A DNA stretch of 64,000 nucleotides, taken from contig NC_135214.1 of NCBI RefSeq assembly GCF_052324685.1, positions 32,530,471 through 32,594,470 on the forward strand, given 5' to 3'. The notes beneath the pieces are model-generated. The model was not told the origin of the DNA. It searched no databases and was given only the letters and a program-made list of their open reading frames with translations. This document shows positions 1-12,305 of this stretch, piece after piece. Positions within the stretch are counted from its first letter, which is position 1, and the number at the start of each line of letters is the position of its first letter. This DNA comes from Brachyhypopomus gauderio (taxonomy: Eukaryota; Chordata; Actinopteri; Gymnotiformes; Hypopomidae). The translations under genes were made by a program, and so were the position numbers.

Positions 1-2900
1 GGAATGTTTTCCTGGATGGGCAGATAATTGGCACCCGGTCATCCCTGTTACACCCGCACCAGTCCATGGGACATCTCTGTAAATACTGAGGCTTTGCTTG
101 GATCAGTGGGGAGGCCTCCATGACCTCCATCCTCACGCCATGGAACGTGTCACACTTGCTTGTCTTATGCTGAAGAAATTGGCCTAAAAAAAAACATTTT
201 TGTCTTAATCCTACCGAGTGATTTCTCCGCCGCTCTGTTTGGGCAGTCGGGCCAGGAAAGCAGAACTCCTGCCCCTCTACCAGAATGGGCTCTTGCTTAT
301 GATGTCGAGAGATGAATTTCAAGCCATTTCATAGAACTTTGTATAGCTTTGATGATGAGGTATTATGGTTTGTGTAGAGTAGGTCATTCAGGCTCGTAAT
401 AAAGAGACCTGCAATATTAGATTAGTCACTGTGATCCCTGTTTTTGTCATTTTAATGGTGAATAATGTCTTTGACACTATGATGTACAGACGAAACACGG
501 GGACCCTCGAGAGAGGAGTCACGCCACCACTTGGTAGCTCACCTAGTTTAGAACTTTGCTTGGGACCTGCTCATGTCTGCCTGTGATATTCTCCTGCGAT
601 GTTCTCCTTCAGCTCGGCTCTGAGATGTGACCGCAGTTCTGGCACACAGGACACCTGTCTCACCATCAGCAGACGTGTACTTCATCAGCACCGCACGGAC
701 TCAGTGCCCCTAGATTAGTGGTTCCCCTCCATGCTTGTTCTGCTCGATCTGAAGAACCGAGGGATTAAAGATAGGAAGAAAGAAAGCCATACCTTTGTAT
801 TATACTTTTTACCATAGTATATCTCTATGTAGTTAAATATTATTGATATTTACCCAATTTTGTGATTGGGAGAGGCCTCTAGACTGTACAACACATGGGA
901 TGTCGATCAGATTTTGGGACATTTCTACGCATGTTTTTGCTGCCCATTGCGACCCATCCATGTACCAGTAAACAAGAAAGCAACGCGAACGTCTGCTGAA
1001 TTTACCTTTTTCTAGAAAATGAGAGAGACATCTGGGTTTTCATGGCTGAAGTCTAGTTATTCTAAAACCTCAAGGTTTTTGTAGTTCGTTTTTGCCCCGA
1101 TAGCTATACAAATGTAAAAGAGATATACAGGGGCAGCGCAAAGCCGTCTGAAAGTGAGGTTTCATTGTGAGGAGCTGATACAGCTGTTATTTACTGACTA
1201 TAACCTCAACTATGTGAAGCTGACAAAACCGCTGCTCCCTCTAAACCAGTGTTTCTCAATCCAGTCCAGGAGACCCACCTCACAGTCCACATTTTTGCTC
1301 TACCCACCTCCCAATGTGCCTGCACTGAGAATGGAGTGTTGCTAAAGACTTGGTACAGGCACACCTGGGTGAGAGCAAAACTGTGGACTGGCCTGTGGGA
1401 ACTGAGGATGGGCATAAGAATCACTGCTGTAAACCAGGCGTGTTTGTGGAGAGCTACACTCTCCATGATCAGGACTGGAGACATTGCGAATATAATCAAT
1501 GCTGTACCTCTCTGAACTTATGAAGACTGTTTAGGTACTCATTGTTACACTTTGACTACCACGTTAAAAAGGAAACAGGCCTTAATTTTAGATGCCCAAA
1601 ATTTGGAAAGGTGTTTATCACATGCTAATATGATAAAACCATCTTTTGAATCAGCACTTTATTATTATGAGTGTACAATTTACATGATCAAATCAGTTTT
1701 TTCCTAAGAGGAACACAGAATTTTGTATCCTAATTTCAGTCAGTGGTATCTATTGTATATCTTTAAAAAACCAATGTTTAAACAAAAGCAGTTGTTTTTG
1801 TAAGTTTCCTTTCCCTTTTTCTGAATTTTACCTGAACCAAAATTGTGCAAAAATTGTACTTGTGCACGTTTTCCTTGTGCAAAGAAAAACAATTGTAAAT
1901 TGTTACCAGCATGTGGTTAATGTTGTAGTTATTGCAACCTTTATGCAAGTTGGGGCACGTATTTAACTAACACGCACACACACACAAAAAGCCATTTTTA
2001 AATACAATGAAAGTGGAGAGAGAATGGGGCGGTCCTGCAGGCCTGGGACAGTTATGGGTGTGGACAGTGGCTTACTTACACTTTATATACCAGCAACCAT
2101 TCACCATACTTTTAGTTTTTTTGCCATTAGCTGTGAGAATCCAAGATACTGATAAAAGATGTTTTTTTTTTTTTTACTGACGTTCCTGGATGAGAAGATA
2201 CCCGTTTTAGGTTTGGCAAGTCATCAGAGAATTTAAAAATCCAAACCCAAAATCAAACCTGAGCTTTCCAAGTCAAAACATAGTTGGCTCTAAACTGTTA
2301 AGACCAGTTTTGTTATGTTTTGTTTTATTTTGTTTGGTGTGTTTTTGTTTTGACTCGTTTTAATGTCTTTTTAAAAGTTATTAAGACTTTTAAACTGCTG
2401 TCGTCAGCTGTTTCTCTTGATTTTTTATTTTATTTTATTATTTCTGTTCATTTTGAAATGTTACATGGAATCTACTATTGTATGGTTCAGTATTCAGTAA
2501 TGTGCTGGAAGTCTTGTGCTACATGTATATTTGTGTAAAAAAAGAGAGAAAAAGTAAAATAAAAAATGGTGTCTGCTGTTCTGTAGAACCTGAATATGGA
2601 CCTTGGATTTCAGATGGTTGTGGCCTGGTCTCCCTTTCCCAGACGACACCTGTTCTCTGGGAGTTTATTTACAAAAAGGGACGGAGGGGCTTTTATTTTT
2701 TGGAACTGTCCAAATACTATATTATACCTACTGGGAAAAGAGACAAATTATTTTGTAATCTGCACATTCTTCTTTGTTTGTGTGTATGTTATAGATATTA
2801 ATCTTGTTTTCTAAAGAAATATGGAGCTAATATAAAAAAGTGAATAAATGCTATTTTGTTCTTTATATTAGTATTTTTATTGTCCTGTTTGTGTGAGATC
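1..2900 (+). other. Possible 3' UTR or tail of an unidentified upstream gene
   Basis: No reading frame in this stretch looks conserved. At the very left edge two short open frames stop near bases 82 and 90, and I recognise neither as a C-terminus. The stretch is AT-rich with T-rich tracts and ends with a canonical AATAAA at 2843-2848 followed by T-rich sequence, which is how a long vertebrate 3' UTR usually ends. A hAT-type MITE lies inside it at 1247-1426. The gene to which it would belong lies to the left of the window and cannot be named. Ordinary intergenic DNA is an equally possible reading. Confidence 0.3.
1247..1426. mobile_element. Non-autonomous hAT-type MITE (180 bp) with 8-bp target-site duplication
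   Basis: The left end begins CAGTGTTTCTCAA and the right end, read on the other strand, begins CAGTGATTCTTAT, so the termini form an imperfect inverted repeat starting CAGTG, as in hAT elements. The subterminal parts are also inverted copies: CACAGTCCACATTTTTGCTC on the left pairs with CAGTCCACAGTTTTGCTC on the right. The flanks are CTCTAAAC (1239-1246) and CTGTAAAC (1427-1434), an 8-bp duplication with one mismatch, which is the hAT target-site length. There is no transposase reading frame, so it would have been mobilised in trans. Confidence 0.8.
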
Positions 2901-4720
2901 TTGTTTGCTCTGCCCTGCTTACATCACTGTACCTTGCTAATTAGGTTGCCAGGTGTGTTTAAATGCCGTAAGTTTGGTGCTGTACTCCACATTCAAAAGC
3001 AGTGCAGTATTTATTTATGATGATCCTCTTCATTTTTCGTCAAAGCAACATTAACTGTCTGTAATTCAAGGCCATCATACCGAATTTTGATAAAACCCTC
3101 CCGTGTCTCCCGTGAGGGAACATGATAACTGCACATGACCAAACTGACGTAAGAAGAATAATAAATGACACATTTTTGTGTTATTTCAGAACGGTATTGC
3201 ATTATCTGATTGCTAATGTCTCTACATTATGCTCATGCCAAATTTGGTTAAACCAGAGTCACATGTACAGGAGTGACCCAGAGCAATGTTAAAGTTATTA
3301 AAAAGAAAATGGTCGATACGTTAAAAGCACCTGATGGGTGAAGTGAACAGTAGTGCCTGTGATGTTACAACAGCACACGTCAGCGCTGGGGATTCTCTGG
3401 ACAGCACCTCCTTGGTGAAGCACGAGGGCACGAGGGAGGGGTTGTGATGACTGGATTATACCATCTCTCGTTATGGCATGCTGGCAGCGGTTAGTATCTA
3501 ACCTGGAAAACCGGTGAACCAGTTACAGGGTCCTGGGTGTCCAAGGCTCACTGATCCGTATGGGGAGTGAGGGCTAGCCCATCTGCTCCGATCCCACCAA
3601 GAGCTACTGTAGCACAAGTGGCTGAAAATGTCACAGTGTCACAGTGGAGTGGAGGTTGCTGCGCACGGGAGTCCGTAGGTGTTCCCTCAACACCCATGCG
3701 GACCCCTGCAGAAGTGCTTACGATGAACGTGACAACATCAAAACTGGACTGTGGATCAATGGGAGAAAGTGGTGCTTACCTGGGGTAGAGGTGCAACAGG
3801 GTACACTGGGAAGAGGGCAAGCCAGTAGAGTCTGGGTGAAGGTCTGAGTAATGTTCTACTAACTATGGGTTATAGCGTTAGTGTAGATGTTACTATGATG
3901 CTTAGCACCAGCTATTAAGTAGCCTGCCATGGCAACGGTATTCCTTAATGGCCGTGGCCTCTTTCAGGAGGATGATTTCTGTGCCACGCTGCAAAGAAAT
4001 TGCTCTAGAAGATCATGACCAGGTAAGATGTTCAAGATGGTGACCTCCAGAATCCCCCCCAGATCTCAGCTTGATCGAGCAGCAAGAGGTCCTGTCTCAC
4101 AGCTCTCAGGTTCGACCAAAAGGTTCGACAGGTAACACATACCACAGGACACATTCAAAAGTCCACGAGAGTCCATGTCTCAAATCTGATGATTTGTGTA
4201 TGTCTTGTAATGATGAGATGTAAAATAATGTTTTCATGCTAACTATGTTAGCTTTCATTTATAGTTATGAAGCTAAATGCTCTTTTTGTGTGAGTCATTC
4301 CTTTAAAGTCCCCTGTACTGTACAAACTGAAAACTGCAGAGTGCAGACAATCTCCCACCAGTGCCATGTCAGCTATGCATGTGTCATCACGCAGTCTTCT
4401 AATAAAGACGTAAAACATCTAAAATAACTTCAAAATGGCAGTGAGCATCCAGCTTCCCCAGTTCCCAGACACCTCCAGCCTCCGTGGCTGTCCTATAAAT
4501 GGAATTAGATAAGATGCATGCATTCGGAAAAAGACTGAAGATTCACATTCCTAAAGGAGTTCCCATGTTTCGTTGTTCCTCTTGGGGGCCGGTGCTCTGC
4601 AGGGGGAGGATTAATTAAACCAGAAAGGGAGGCGCAGACACAAGAGATCCAGAATGCTCTGATTAACAAAACCCCAGAACATTTCAGCAAACTTTGATTT
4701 CACTTGTCTGGGAGCTGAAC

Positions 4721-4755
4721 TGTGTGTGTGTGTGCGCGTGTGTGTGTGTGCGCGC

Positions 4756-4814
<59 letters not shown>
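4721..4814. repeat. (TG)n microsatellite with embedded (CG) steps
   Basis: About 94 bp of uninterrupted alternating purine and pyrimidine: TG repeats with CGCG and CGCGCGCG segments near the left end. It is a simple-sequence repeat and the open frames across it are meaningless. The alternating CG/TG pattern is the type of DNA that can adopt the left-handed Z form. Confidence 0.95.
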
Positions 4815-4816
<2 letters not shown>

Positions 4817-5383
4817 CACATGTGTATTTGAAGCAGAATGATGAGAGTGTCTGTCTTGTTTGCAGGGATTGTTGCAGTTGAGAGACGGAGAGAGAGAGTG
4901 AGAGATGTTTATGCAGTAAAAAGATGCAGAAGCCCAGCCCTCTCTTACATTAACATTAAGAACACAGTATACCATGTGAACATGGTGTGGGAGTGGTTGT
5001 CAGATGTGTAAGGTAGAAGTGCAGGTTTCACAGTAGGTGAAGCTTAAACATTTATGGAATATAACTATGGTTCAAAATTACTTTATTTAAAACTGCATTT
5101 AAAACTTAATAGTGAACCATGCCCTGTCTAGGATATTTTCATAGACAAATGTAGTGTCCAAATGTGTATGTCATGCATATGTATATATATCTAATAATAA
5201 TAATTAGGCAGACTCCTATTCTTCTCTTGTTCTATCCACAAAATATACATACTGTAACTTTAAAAAGCATCGTGCCACACCCACTCCAACACAGGCTCCA
5301 TATTTACTAAGAGAGAGCAAGATCTGCACTGGAGTTGTTCCTGTGATGCCAGTCCACAGTCTGGTACCACAGTCTGTAGCCTG

Positions 5384-5547
5384 AGTTATAGCCTGTGTTG
5401 TAGTCTGGGTTATAGCCTGTGTTGTAGTCTGGGTTATAGCCTGTGTTGTAGTCTGGGTTATAGCCTGTGTTGTAGCCTGAGTTATAGCCTGTGTTGTAGT
5501 CTGGGTTATAGCCTGTGTTGTAGCCTGGGTTATAGCCTGTGTTGTAG
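5384..5547. repeat. Minisatellite, 24-bp unit, about 7 copies
   Basis: Tandem copies of a 24-bp unit beginning GTTATAGCCTGTGTTGTAG, differing mainly in a terminal TCTGG, CCTGA or CCTGG. The threonine/glutamine-rich open frame on the minus strand is a by-product of the repeat period being a multiple of three. Confidence 0.93.
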
Positions 5548-7530
5548 ATAATGCAAGTGGTGCACTGGACATGTACGTGTCCAGCAGGTCACTGACCTGG
5601 AATGTGACTGAATGGATGGCGCTGACAGCACATGTCCAGGTGTAATGACCTTTAACCTGCTGGAGCTGATCCTACGTCTGGATCATTAGGTCTCCATTAG
5701 CCTGTGAGATTTACCTGTTTATTCTTCTATGTATGACAGTGGTGCATGTATCGCTTCCAGCAGGCCAGTTCTAGATTTTAACATGAAATGCGCTGAGCAT
5801 GAGAGGGTCCATCAGCATTTTAACAAGTGCATCGCTGCTGAGGTGCTGCTGGTGAGTGCTGTGGTCAAGCCCATTGCACATGGACTCTGGGCTTCTGGGC
5901 TTCTGGGCAGATCATGGAAAGGTCTGCAAAGCAGTTAATTAACATCAGTCTCCTTTTCCTTCTGCGTCCAGAGCAGGTGAAGCGCTCGCAGCTCCGTGGA
6001 GACGGCGTCTTTGACCTTTCCCCAGATCAAAGGTGGAGGGAGGCGAGAAGACGAGCAGCGCCTGTTCTGTAGCATGTTGGATCTCGTGTTGAAATATTCA
6101 TAATTGAACCTATTTCTTAAAATAGTGCACCACTTGCATGCGGCTCTGCATAAACCTTCAGTAGCCAACAGGAAGCTTCACCCTGCTGTAACCCCGCCCC
6201 CTTATCTTTTATTCTTTATTCATCTGTCTTTTATTCCTTCCTTTCTTCCTTCTGTTCCATTCCTTTTTCTTCCCTCCGTCCTTCCTGCTCTGTCTCTCTC
6301 TCTCCTCCTCCTCAGCCTGGTGCATACAGTGGAGTGTATTCATACCATGGTGTCGCTACCTCTCTTTGTCCTTTAGCGTACGCTGAATCCCAATGACCTA
6401 TTTTATCAAAGTCATGCCCTAACGAGCCGGCGTGTGCACGCGGCCCCTGGCGCAGTGACAGTCATTAGGAGTTATGACTGTGATGCCGTCTCATAACCGG
6501 AGAGAGAGCCTGCTGCTGACTGCTCCCTCTGTCTCTCTCCTTCTCTCCCTCTCTCACTCTCCTCTTCCTCTCCCTCCCTCCCTCTCCTCTCCATCGCTCC
6601 TGTCTAACTACAGCAAGGGAGGGCATAAACCTTCACCAGCTGAACTCATTATCAGTAAAGATGTACCGATGGTATCACATACTCTACATTTTATTAGAAA
6701 CACCTTCTTCTCTCTCCTATTGTATAGGTGCGCTTGAATACATGCGTAGTTGCAGACTACAGCACTTCTGTTGCCATCCACAGTTTGCCAGCCACTGTGT
6801 ATATTCCTGGTTAGGTTTTGACCACAAGATCACAGCTGTTTGGACAGCGTTTGGGTGGCAGGTTTGTGTTGCGCTGCTATGAGTAGTGTATGATTAGAGT
6901 ATGAGTAGAGTATGAGTCCTCAAAGTGCAAAATAAAAAAATTAAACAAGTAGTGTATGAATGCTGCAGACATAGTTAGGCACATATTCCCTTTTCCAGCT
7001 AAGATGTATAAATGGACCAACCTGGCCGAGTGACTGTGAGATTGTCGCTGAAGGATGAGGATGCCTGAAGTGTCTCACTGAGGCAGCGTGTACACACAGC
7101 CATGTTTTACTAATGATTCTGGAGCCCTTTCTTCAGCACACTGAGAAGAGTCAGGTTGCTGTAGTAGTCCCGCCCCACAGCGGAAATCATAAATTTCACT
7201 GGTCAGATTTGCTGTAGTCTTCTTTATAGACTTACATTACAGACCCCTCAAAATATCACTTGAAGGGACATGTAGGCACGTCCCTACAGCCATGCTAATG
7301 AGAAGCTTTGATTTGTACCACTCTCAAATATATCCTATGATAACCAAGAATATGTAAAGTAGCCTATATGAATACTTAATTTTTAAATGTTATTTATTCA
7401 TGAAATATCTTTATACTGTTCTTTCAACCCCTTTTTGTTGCTCTTCTCTGGTTAGAAGGGCCCAACTATACACCACTGCCAGCAGCAACTGGAGTTTTTG
7501 TGTCGTCTGTACTGAACACATGATGAACGC

Positions 7531-7564
7531 AATAATCTATAGATGAACGCATCTATAGATTATT
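7531..7564. repeat. Perfect inverted repeat (15-bp stem, 4-bp loop)
   Basis: The left arm AATAATCTATAGATG (7531-7545) and right arm CATCTATAGATTATT (7550-7564) are exact reverse complements around the loop AACG. The words GATGAACGC before the hairpin (7522-7530) and across the arm-loop junction (7542-7550) form a direct repeat, so it may have arisen by template switching. Confidence 0.9.
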
Positions 7565-8068
7565 GTCTCTAAGAGGACGTCTTGCTTGCTAGTCTCTAAG
7601 TGTACGTCCTAATGTCATAATGAAGCTCCAGTGTTACAGAGATCGTTGTGGCCTTCAGGACTTCCTTTTGCACTGACTCTGCCTCCTGTAAACAGTCCTG
7701 TTTATTTAAACCTGCTGCATGACATCAGAGTGTATGATAACATCATTGCCCTGCACTTATCTATTGACTCAGGCTGATGTCATACGATTAGGCCCTATTG
7801 TCATGTAATGTTATACTGACCTGATCATGATATGCAATTTTTTTGTTGTTGTTGCTGCATTGAAAACCCAAATTAAACTGTGAGGTACTGGCATTGGTGA
7901 AGGGCCTGCACACCTCATCTTTTTGCGCAGACGTGTTGACTCAGCCCTTCTCTTGTAATGTGCAATCAATACATCTGATCCATTATATCGACATAATCGC
8001 CGCGACAACAGGACAACAGAGAGCCCAAAAATCACACCACGGTGGTGCGCCGAAAGGAGGAGTAAACT

Positions 8069-8099
8069 GATAACGCTAATGTTTGAGATTAGCGTTATC
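8069..8099. repeat. Perfect inverted repeat (12-bp stem, 7-bp loop)
   Basis: GATAACGCTAAT (8069-8080) pairs exactly with ATTAGCGTTATC (8088-8099) around the loop GTTTGAG. Each arm contains a TAAT/ATTA homeodomain-type core, so the pair could be an inverted binding site as well as a hairpin. No function can be assigned. Confidence 0.88.
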
Positions 8100-8747
8100 C
8101 TCTCACTAGGGAAGTGAAGCCGCAAAACACAGAAACACTGGATGGCGGTCGGGATACGACCTCGTCTCTGCCACTGCTGTTCTTCAGGAGGACCCTCTGC
8201 AGCTGAATCTGCTAGACTGGAATGTCCGGGTCAGCTCCTGTACGCGGCCCATGCAGGAATGATTAACCGTCTGCCTAATCTGACTGTAATCCCGGATTTG
8301 GAGGGATGTGATTGTTTATGATCGAGCAGCATGGGGGAGGAGGATAGTCACAGATCGCAGTAGGAAGGGGGGCACTGACAGCGTTTTGCGTGTTGCTGCT
8401 CCATATTCTGTGCCTAATTGAGTTTTACTGCCTTTGTGATGTAATAATGAGGCGTAATTACCACCGTCTCATAGGGCCGCTTTCCTGGACATAGAGCAAG
8501 AATTGTCTAACCTAACAGTAACATTGATTTTAAACTGTGTTTTGTATACTCTAACAGAAAGCCTAATGTGTGTTTGAGGGACCAGACTTAATATATATTT
8601 AAATGTTTTTTTATGGAATAGACATCTTCATCTGGTCAGTTGGAAAACTGAAGTATTTCTGTACTTCCTTATTCAATTAAAAAAGCTCAAGTGCCTGTAA
8701 TTCCATAAAAGCAGATTATGGATTGACTGCAACATTTTATGGCAGAT

Positions 8748-8950
8748 ATTACCAGACAGGAAATGTGGTGTGTTGGACAAATTGGCCTTTCTAATTCTTT
8801 TTATTTTGAGAGATTATGTGTAATCTGTTTAGGTTGTTTTATACTTGGTTAATTGAGCCATTAATTTTACTTTATATTTTGTAAAATGTATAATAATAAA
8901 TTATGGTAGATCTTTATTTTATTGCTGTCATACAAATGTAACGTTTAACC
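8748..8950. repeat. Left copy of a 203-bp dispersed duplication
   Basis: This segment recurs 1281 bp to the right at 10029-10231 with only two substitutions in 203 bases and no gap. Identity ends sharply at both borders. The sequence is AT-rich, has no coding frame and resembles no repeat I recognise. See the paired entry. Confidence 0.93.
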
Positions 8951-10028
8951 TTATGAATCTTACTCAAATATAAATACAAGATTATTTATTTTGTATATAA
9001 CTGATTTATTGTACAGTATATTAGTTTCATGTTTTATTTAATTGTTAACCATGTAAAAAAGAGGTTGGTCCAAAAATGTGAGCTACAGCCGAACACTAAT
9101 TAGACATTCAGAGTTTATTTTATGTTGTAACACATTGAAATAAAATGGCGGACCAACATACCTCATCCCTGCTTCGTGTTCTATGGGCAATGGTGTTGTT
9201 TTGATGCCAGTTGCTCTGGTCACATATGATATATATATATAATCCAGTCTATGCACACAAACAAATTTATGCCTTTACGTTTATTAATGAACAGTTTGTG
9301 GATATCATTTCAGACTCCCTACTCTGTAAACACAGCAAATCAAGCATTCAGTATTTCATAATTTTCAAAATTATTCTAATCCATCATTATTCCAGTCTTA
9401 ATATATTACATATTCACCTTTAGTTCTGCCTCAGGGAATGTAGCCAGATAAATAGATAAAGAACTGGATGCATATACACACTGGTAGATACATGGATGTG
9501 CACTCTGCCTTTGTTTGTGTGACATTAAAGACATTCTGGTCGTGCCTCTACCACCCTGGCCTCCTGCACCCCCGTCCTCCTATTACAGATGTGGGCATAT
9601 CTAATCTCCAGGAAGGCACATGGACAAAATGATGGGATCGCACTTGTAGTGGATCACACTTGTATTGGATCGCACAGGATCAACAGGGATCGCACTTGTA
9701 GTGAGCTCTCTTGCCAGGGTGCTTTATAAACATGCTTCCTGGGTCAGCGAAGGAAGAACAGACTTTTATTGTTATGCAAAAAAGCTTTGGGCTTCAGACA
9801 TGTGGTGATTCACTCTGTGACAGCTTCATGTTTTTGTTCTCAATAGTGGTACAGGCAAACAACAGTGCACTGCCACAGTACAGCCCTCCAGGTAACTGCC
9901 ACTGTAGAGACGCATGCCTGAGAAACAACAGAGAGAACCCTTTCACTGAGATCTTTGGAATGATTCCACCTGATGCTAAAAGTCACCAAATCAAAAACCA
10001 AAACTGAGACATAGCATTGCATCATTTC

Positions 10029-10231
10029 ATTACCAGACAGGAAATGTGGTGTGTTGGACAAATTGGCCTTTCTAATCCTTTTTATTTTGAGAGATTATGT
10101 TTAATCTGTTTAGGTTGTTTTATACTTGGTTAATTGAGCCATTAATTTTACTTTATATTTTGTAAAATGTATAATAATAAATTATGGTAGATCTTTATTT
10201 TATTGCTGTCATACAAATGTAACGTTTAACC
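10029..10231. repeat. Right copy of a 203-bp dispersed duplication
   Basis: This is the direct-orientation partner of 8748-8950, about 99 percent identical, both copies running from ATTACCAGACAGG to AACGTTTAACC. The flanking bases differ completely outside the borders and I see no clear target-site duplication, so copying by transposition and by segmental duplication both remain possible. Confidence 0.93.
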
Positions 10232-10394
10232 AGCACAAATCACCACAACATCCAGAATAATTTATTAATACAGGATGGTGTTAATTTCCTCATCTTAGGT
10301 AAGCGTACATGGCAATACACACAGTTTTTTTTTTCTTTGTGCCAAAATGGTTCAGGGGCATGGATGTGAATCTATAAAGAACAACAATAACAAA

Positions 10395-10606
10395 ATGACA
10401 GTGATAGTGCCAGAATGACACTGACAATCTGACAGTGACAAAACAACAATGAGAATGTGACACTGACAATGTGACAGTGACAAAATAACAATGAGAATGT
10501 GACACTGAAAATGTGACAGTGACAAAACAACAATGAGAATGTGACAGTGACAATGTGACAGTGACAAAACAATAATGAGAATGTGACAGTGACAATGTGA
10601 CAGTGA
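10395..10606. repeat. Minisatellite, left block, built on GTGACAGTGACAAAACAAC
   Basis: Irregular tandem array of two mixed motifs, GAGAATGTGACA and GTGACAAAACAAC, with variants containing CACTGACAATG. All three minus-strand frames stay open because of the repeat, giving histidine/serine/leucine-rich nonsense frames. The same motifs resume at 10885. Confidence 0.93.
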
Positions 10607-10679
10607 GCTAGACTTTTTTTCAAGGGGTGGCCAAGGGGTGACCAAAGCTTTATCCGAGGGGTCCACGGGGTTTGTCGAC

Positions 10680-10701
10680 GGGGGGGGGGGGGGGGGGGGG
10701 G
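10680..10701. repeat. Homopolymer G tract (22 bp)
   Basis: Uninterrupted G run between the two halves of the minisatellite, followed by several copies of a GTGGCGAGTGT motif (about 10705-10780). Runs like this are prone to length error in sequencing and to slippage. Confidence 0.95.
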
Positions 10702-10884
10702 CGGTGGCGAGTGTAAGTTGTCAACGGGAGTGGCGAGTGTTAGTTGTCGAGTTAGTTGTCGAGTGGCAGGGGTGGCGAGTGTAAAATGGACACAAATTAA
10801 ATATTATGTCGCGATCGACCGGTCGCCAATGGTTACAGTTACCATTTCCAGTGGGGTGGCACTAGGGGTGGCACAGGCTCTGTT

Positions 10885-11222
10885 GGTGACAGTGACAAAA
10901 CAACAATGAGAATGTGACAGTGACAAAACAACAATGAGAATGTGACACTGACAATGTGACAGTGACAAAATAACTATGAGAATGTGACAGTGACAAAACA
11001 ACAATGAGAATGTGACAGTGACAATGTGACAGTGACAAAACATCAATGAGAATGTGACAGTGACAAAAATAACTATGAGAATGTGACAGTGGCAGTGACA
11101 AAATAACAATGAGAATGTGACAGTGACAAAATAACAATGAGAATGTGACAGTGACAAAACAACAATGAGAATGTGACAGTGACAAAACATCAATGAGAAT
11201 GTGACAGTGACAAAAATGACAG
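10885..11222. repeat. Minisatellite, right block, same family as 10395-10606
   Basis: The same GTGACAGTGACAAAACAAC / GAGAATGTGACA motifs as the left block, in the same orientation, ending just before AAAATGACAGTTAAC. The two blocks were probably one array that was interrupted by the G-rich 10615-10880 segment. Confidence 0.93.
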
Positions 11223-12029
11223 TTAACAAGATCAGGGTTGCAGATCCCTGGGTCACCTCTTCTGCCAGCCTTAAAATGACTCCGTTACCTCAGTAATCTA
11301 GATCTTAAAAGATCTTAAAAAGATCTTAAGCCAGTTATGTACCAACGTGTCCCAGTCTGTTTTCTGCTGAACAAACCAGAATCTAAAACCCTTTCTCAAC
11401 TTTTATTCGGCCGTGTTGCCAAAATGCAACTGTTGAGCCTTTAGTGCAACTAGCAACTGTTGAGCCTTTAGTGAGAAGGGCTGAGACGGTCAGCCCACGC
11501 GGGCCTCTCGAAGCGAAGGCCGTTCCATTGATCTGTTGTAAGCAGGACGTCTGTCTGTAAGAAGTCGTGTCTGATCCCTAAACGCCAATTACATAAGCTA
11601 GCTAGAAACATGTACAATCGAAACATGCTTGTTGAAACATCAGTTCTTTCTCTTTTCTTCTAATGTGTTACCCTGGCGCATCAGACTATAGGCTACAGCA
11701 TTTCATTTTAACGTAGGGTTTCCCATCAGCGGTTAGATCATAAGTTTTTCGGTAATCAAAAATGCCCCAACAAGGTCTCGGGTTTCTATTGATCCGTGCG
11801 TTCCTGCATAGTGCGTGACCCATCGGTGACGGAATCGTTTCTTGTCACTACTGCCGCAGGAATGGTGGACCCGAGGGCACGGCGAGAAAGTGGACCATTA
11901 CATCATCGCCATGAGATAGAACGATGCCCCCTCCTTTATCTGATTGGAGGACACAAAGCAGCCCAACGCTCCCATTGGTTAATGACACCGCACCTAAAGG
12001 ACGAGAGGGGCGTGGTCTTGGAGGCGCGC

Positions 12030-12305
12030 AGGGCTCTTTAAATACGGTGGGACCGAGATCCAGGGTAGCGGGTTGAGACGCCGTGAAGAGGGCGAGTCTG
12101 TCGCAGCTGGTCGGAACCAGGTCCGGAACGTTTGAGCGCTGATACAATGACTCTGGCGTTTCGTGTTTGGATCGCGCACAATTCGGGCAGTTGTTGAGAA
12201 GTAGGCGCGAACATTTCTGGGGTCGTTTTCCAGCGGACTGTAGAATCGGTGGTGGATGCGGTAGGAAACGTCCTTTGGATCGGACCCATCCGGTGTTCGC
12301 TTGAG
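12030..12305 (+). promoter_or_regulatory. Probable promoter and non-coding first exon of the lrrn-type gene
   Basis: A TATA-like TTTAAATA (near 12036) is followed by GC- and CpG-rich sequence, and CpG-rich DNA continues to about 12720. A good splice donor, GAG|GTAAGG, follows base 12305. The next matching acceptor of the right strength is TTTTGCAG at 21522-21529, just before the single coding exon at 21629. LRRN-family genes commonly have a non-coding first exon and an intron-less coding sequence, so I propose exon 1 at about 12060-12305. The transcription start is inferred; CpG richness and the donor are seen directly. Confidence 0.5.

Larger units (their letters stand above)
2900..12030. 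other. Intergenic region with no supported gene
   Basis: No frame here shows a conserved domain or a credible exon with splice sites. It contains a (TG)n/(CG)n tract, a 24-bp minisatellite, two perfect hairpins at 7.5 and 8.1 kb, a 203-bp duplicated segment at 8.7 and 10.0 kb, and a 10.4-11.2 kb minisatellite split by a G-run; these are listed separately. From 6180 to 6610 the plus strand is pyrimidine-rich (CT/CCT tracts). The right part leads into the promoter region of the lrrn-type gene. Confidence 0.5.

Noticed and set aside
10290-11256. Overlapping minus-strand frames with repeated SHSHCCFVTVT-like words
   Set aside because: Frames through a minisatellite; all three frames are open at once, which shows composition and not coding.
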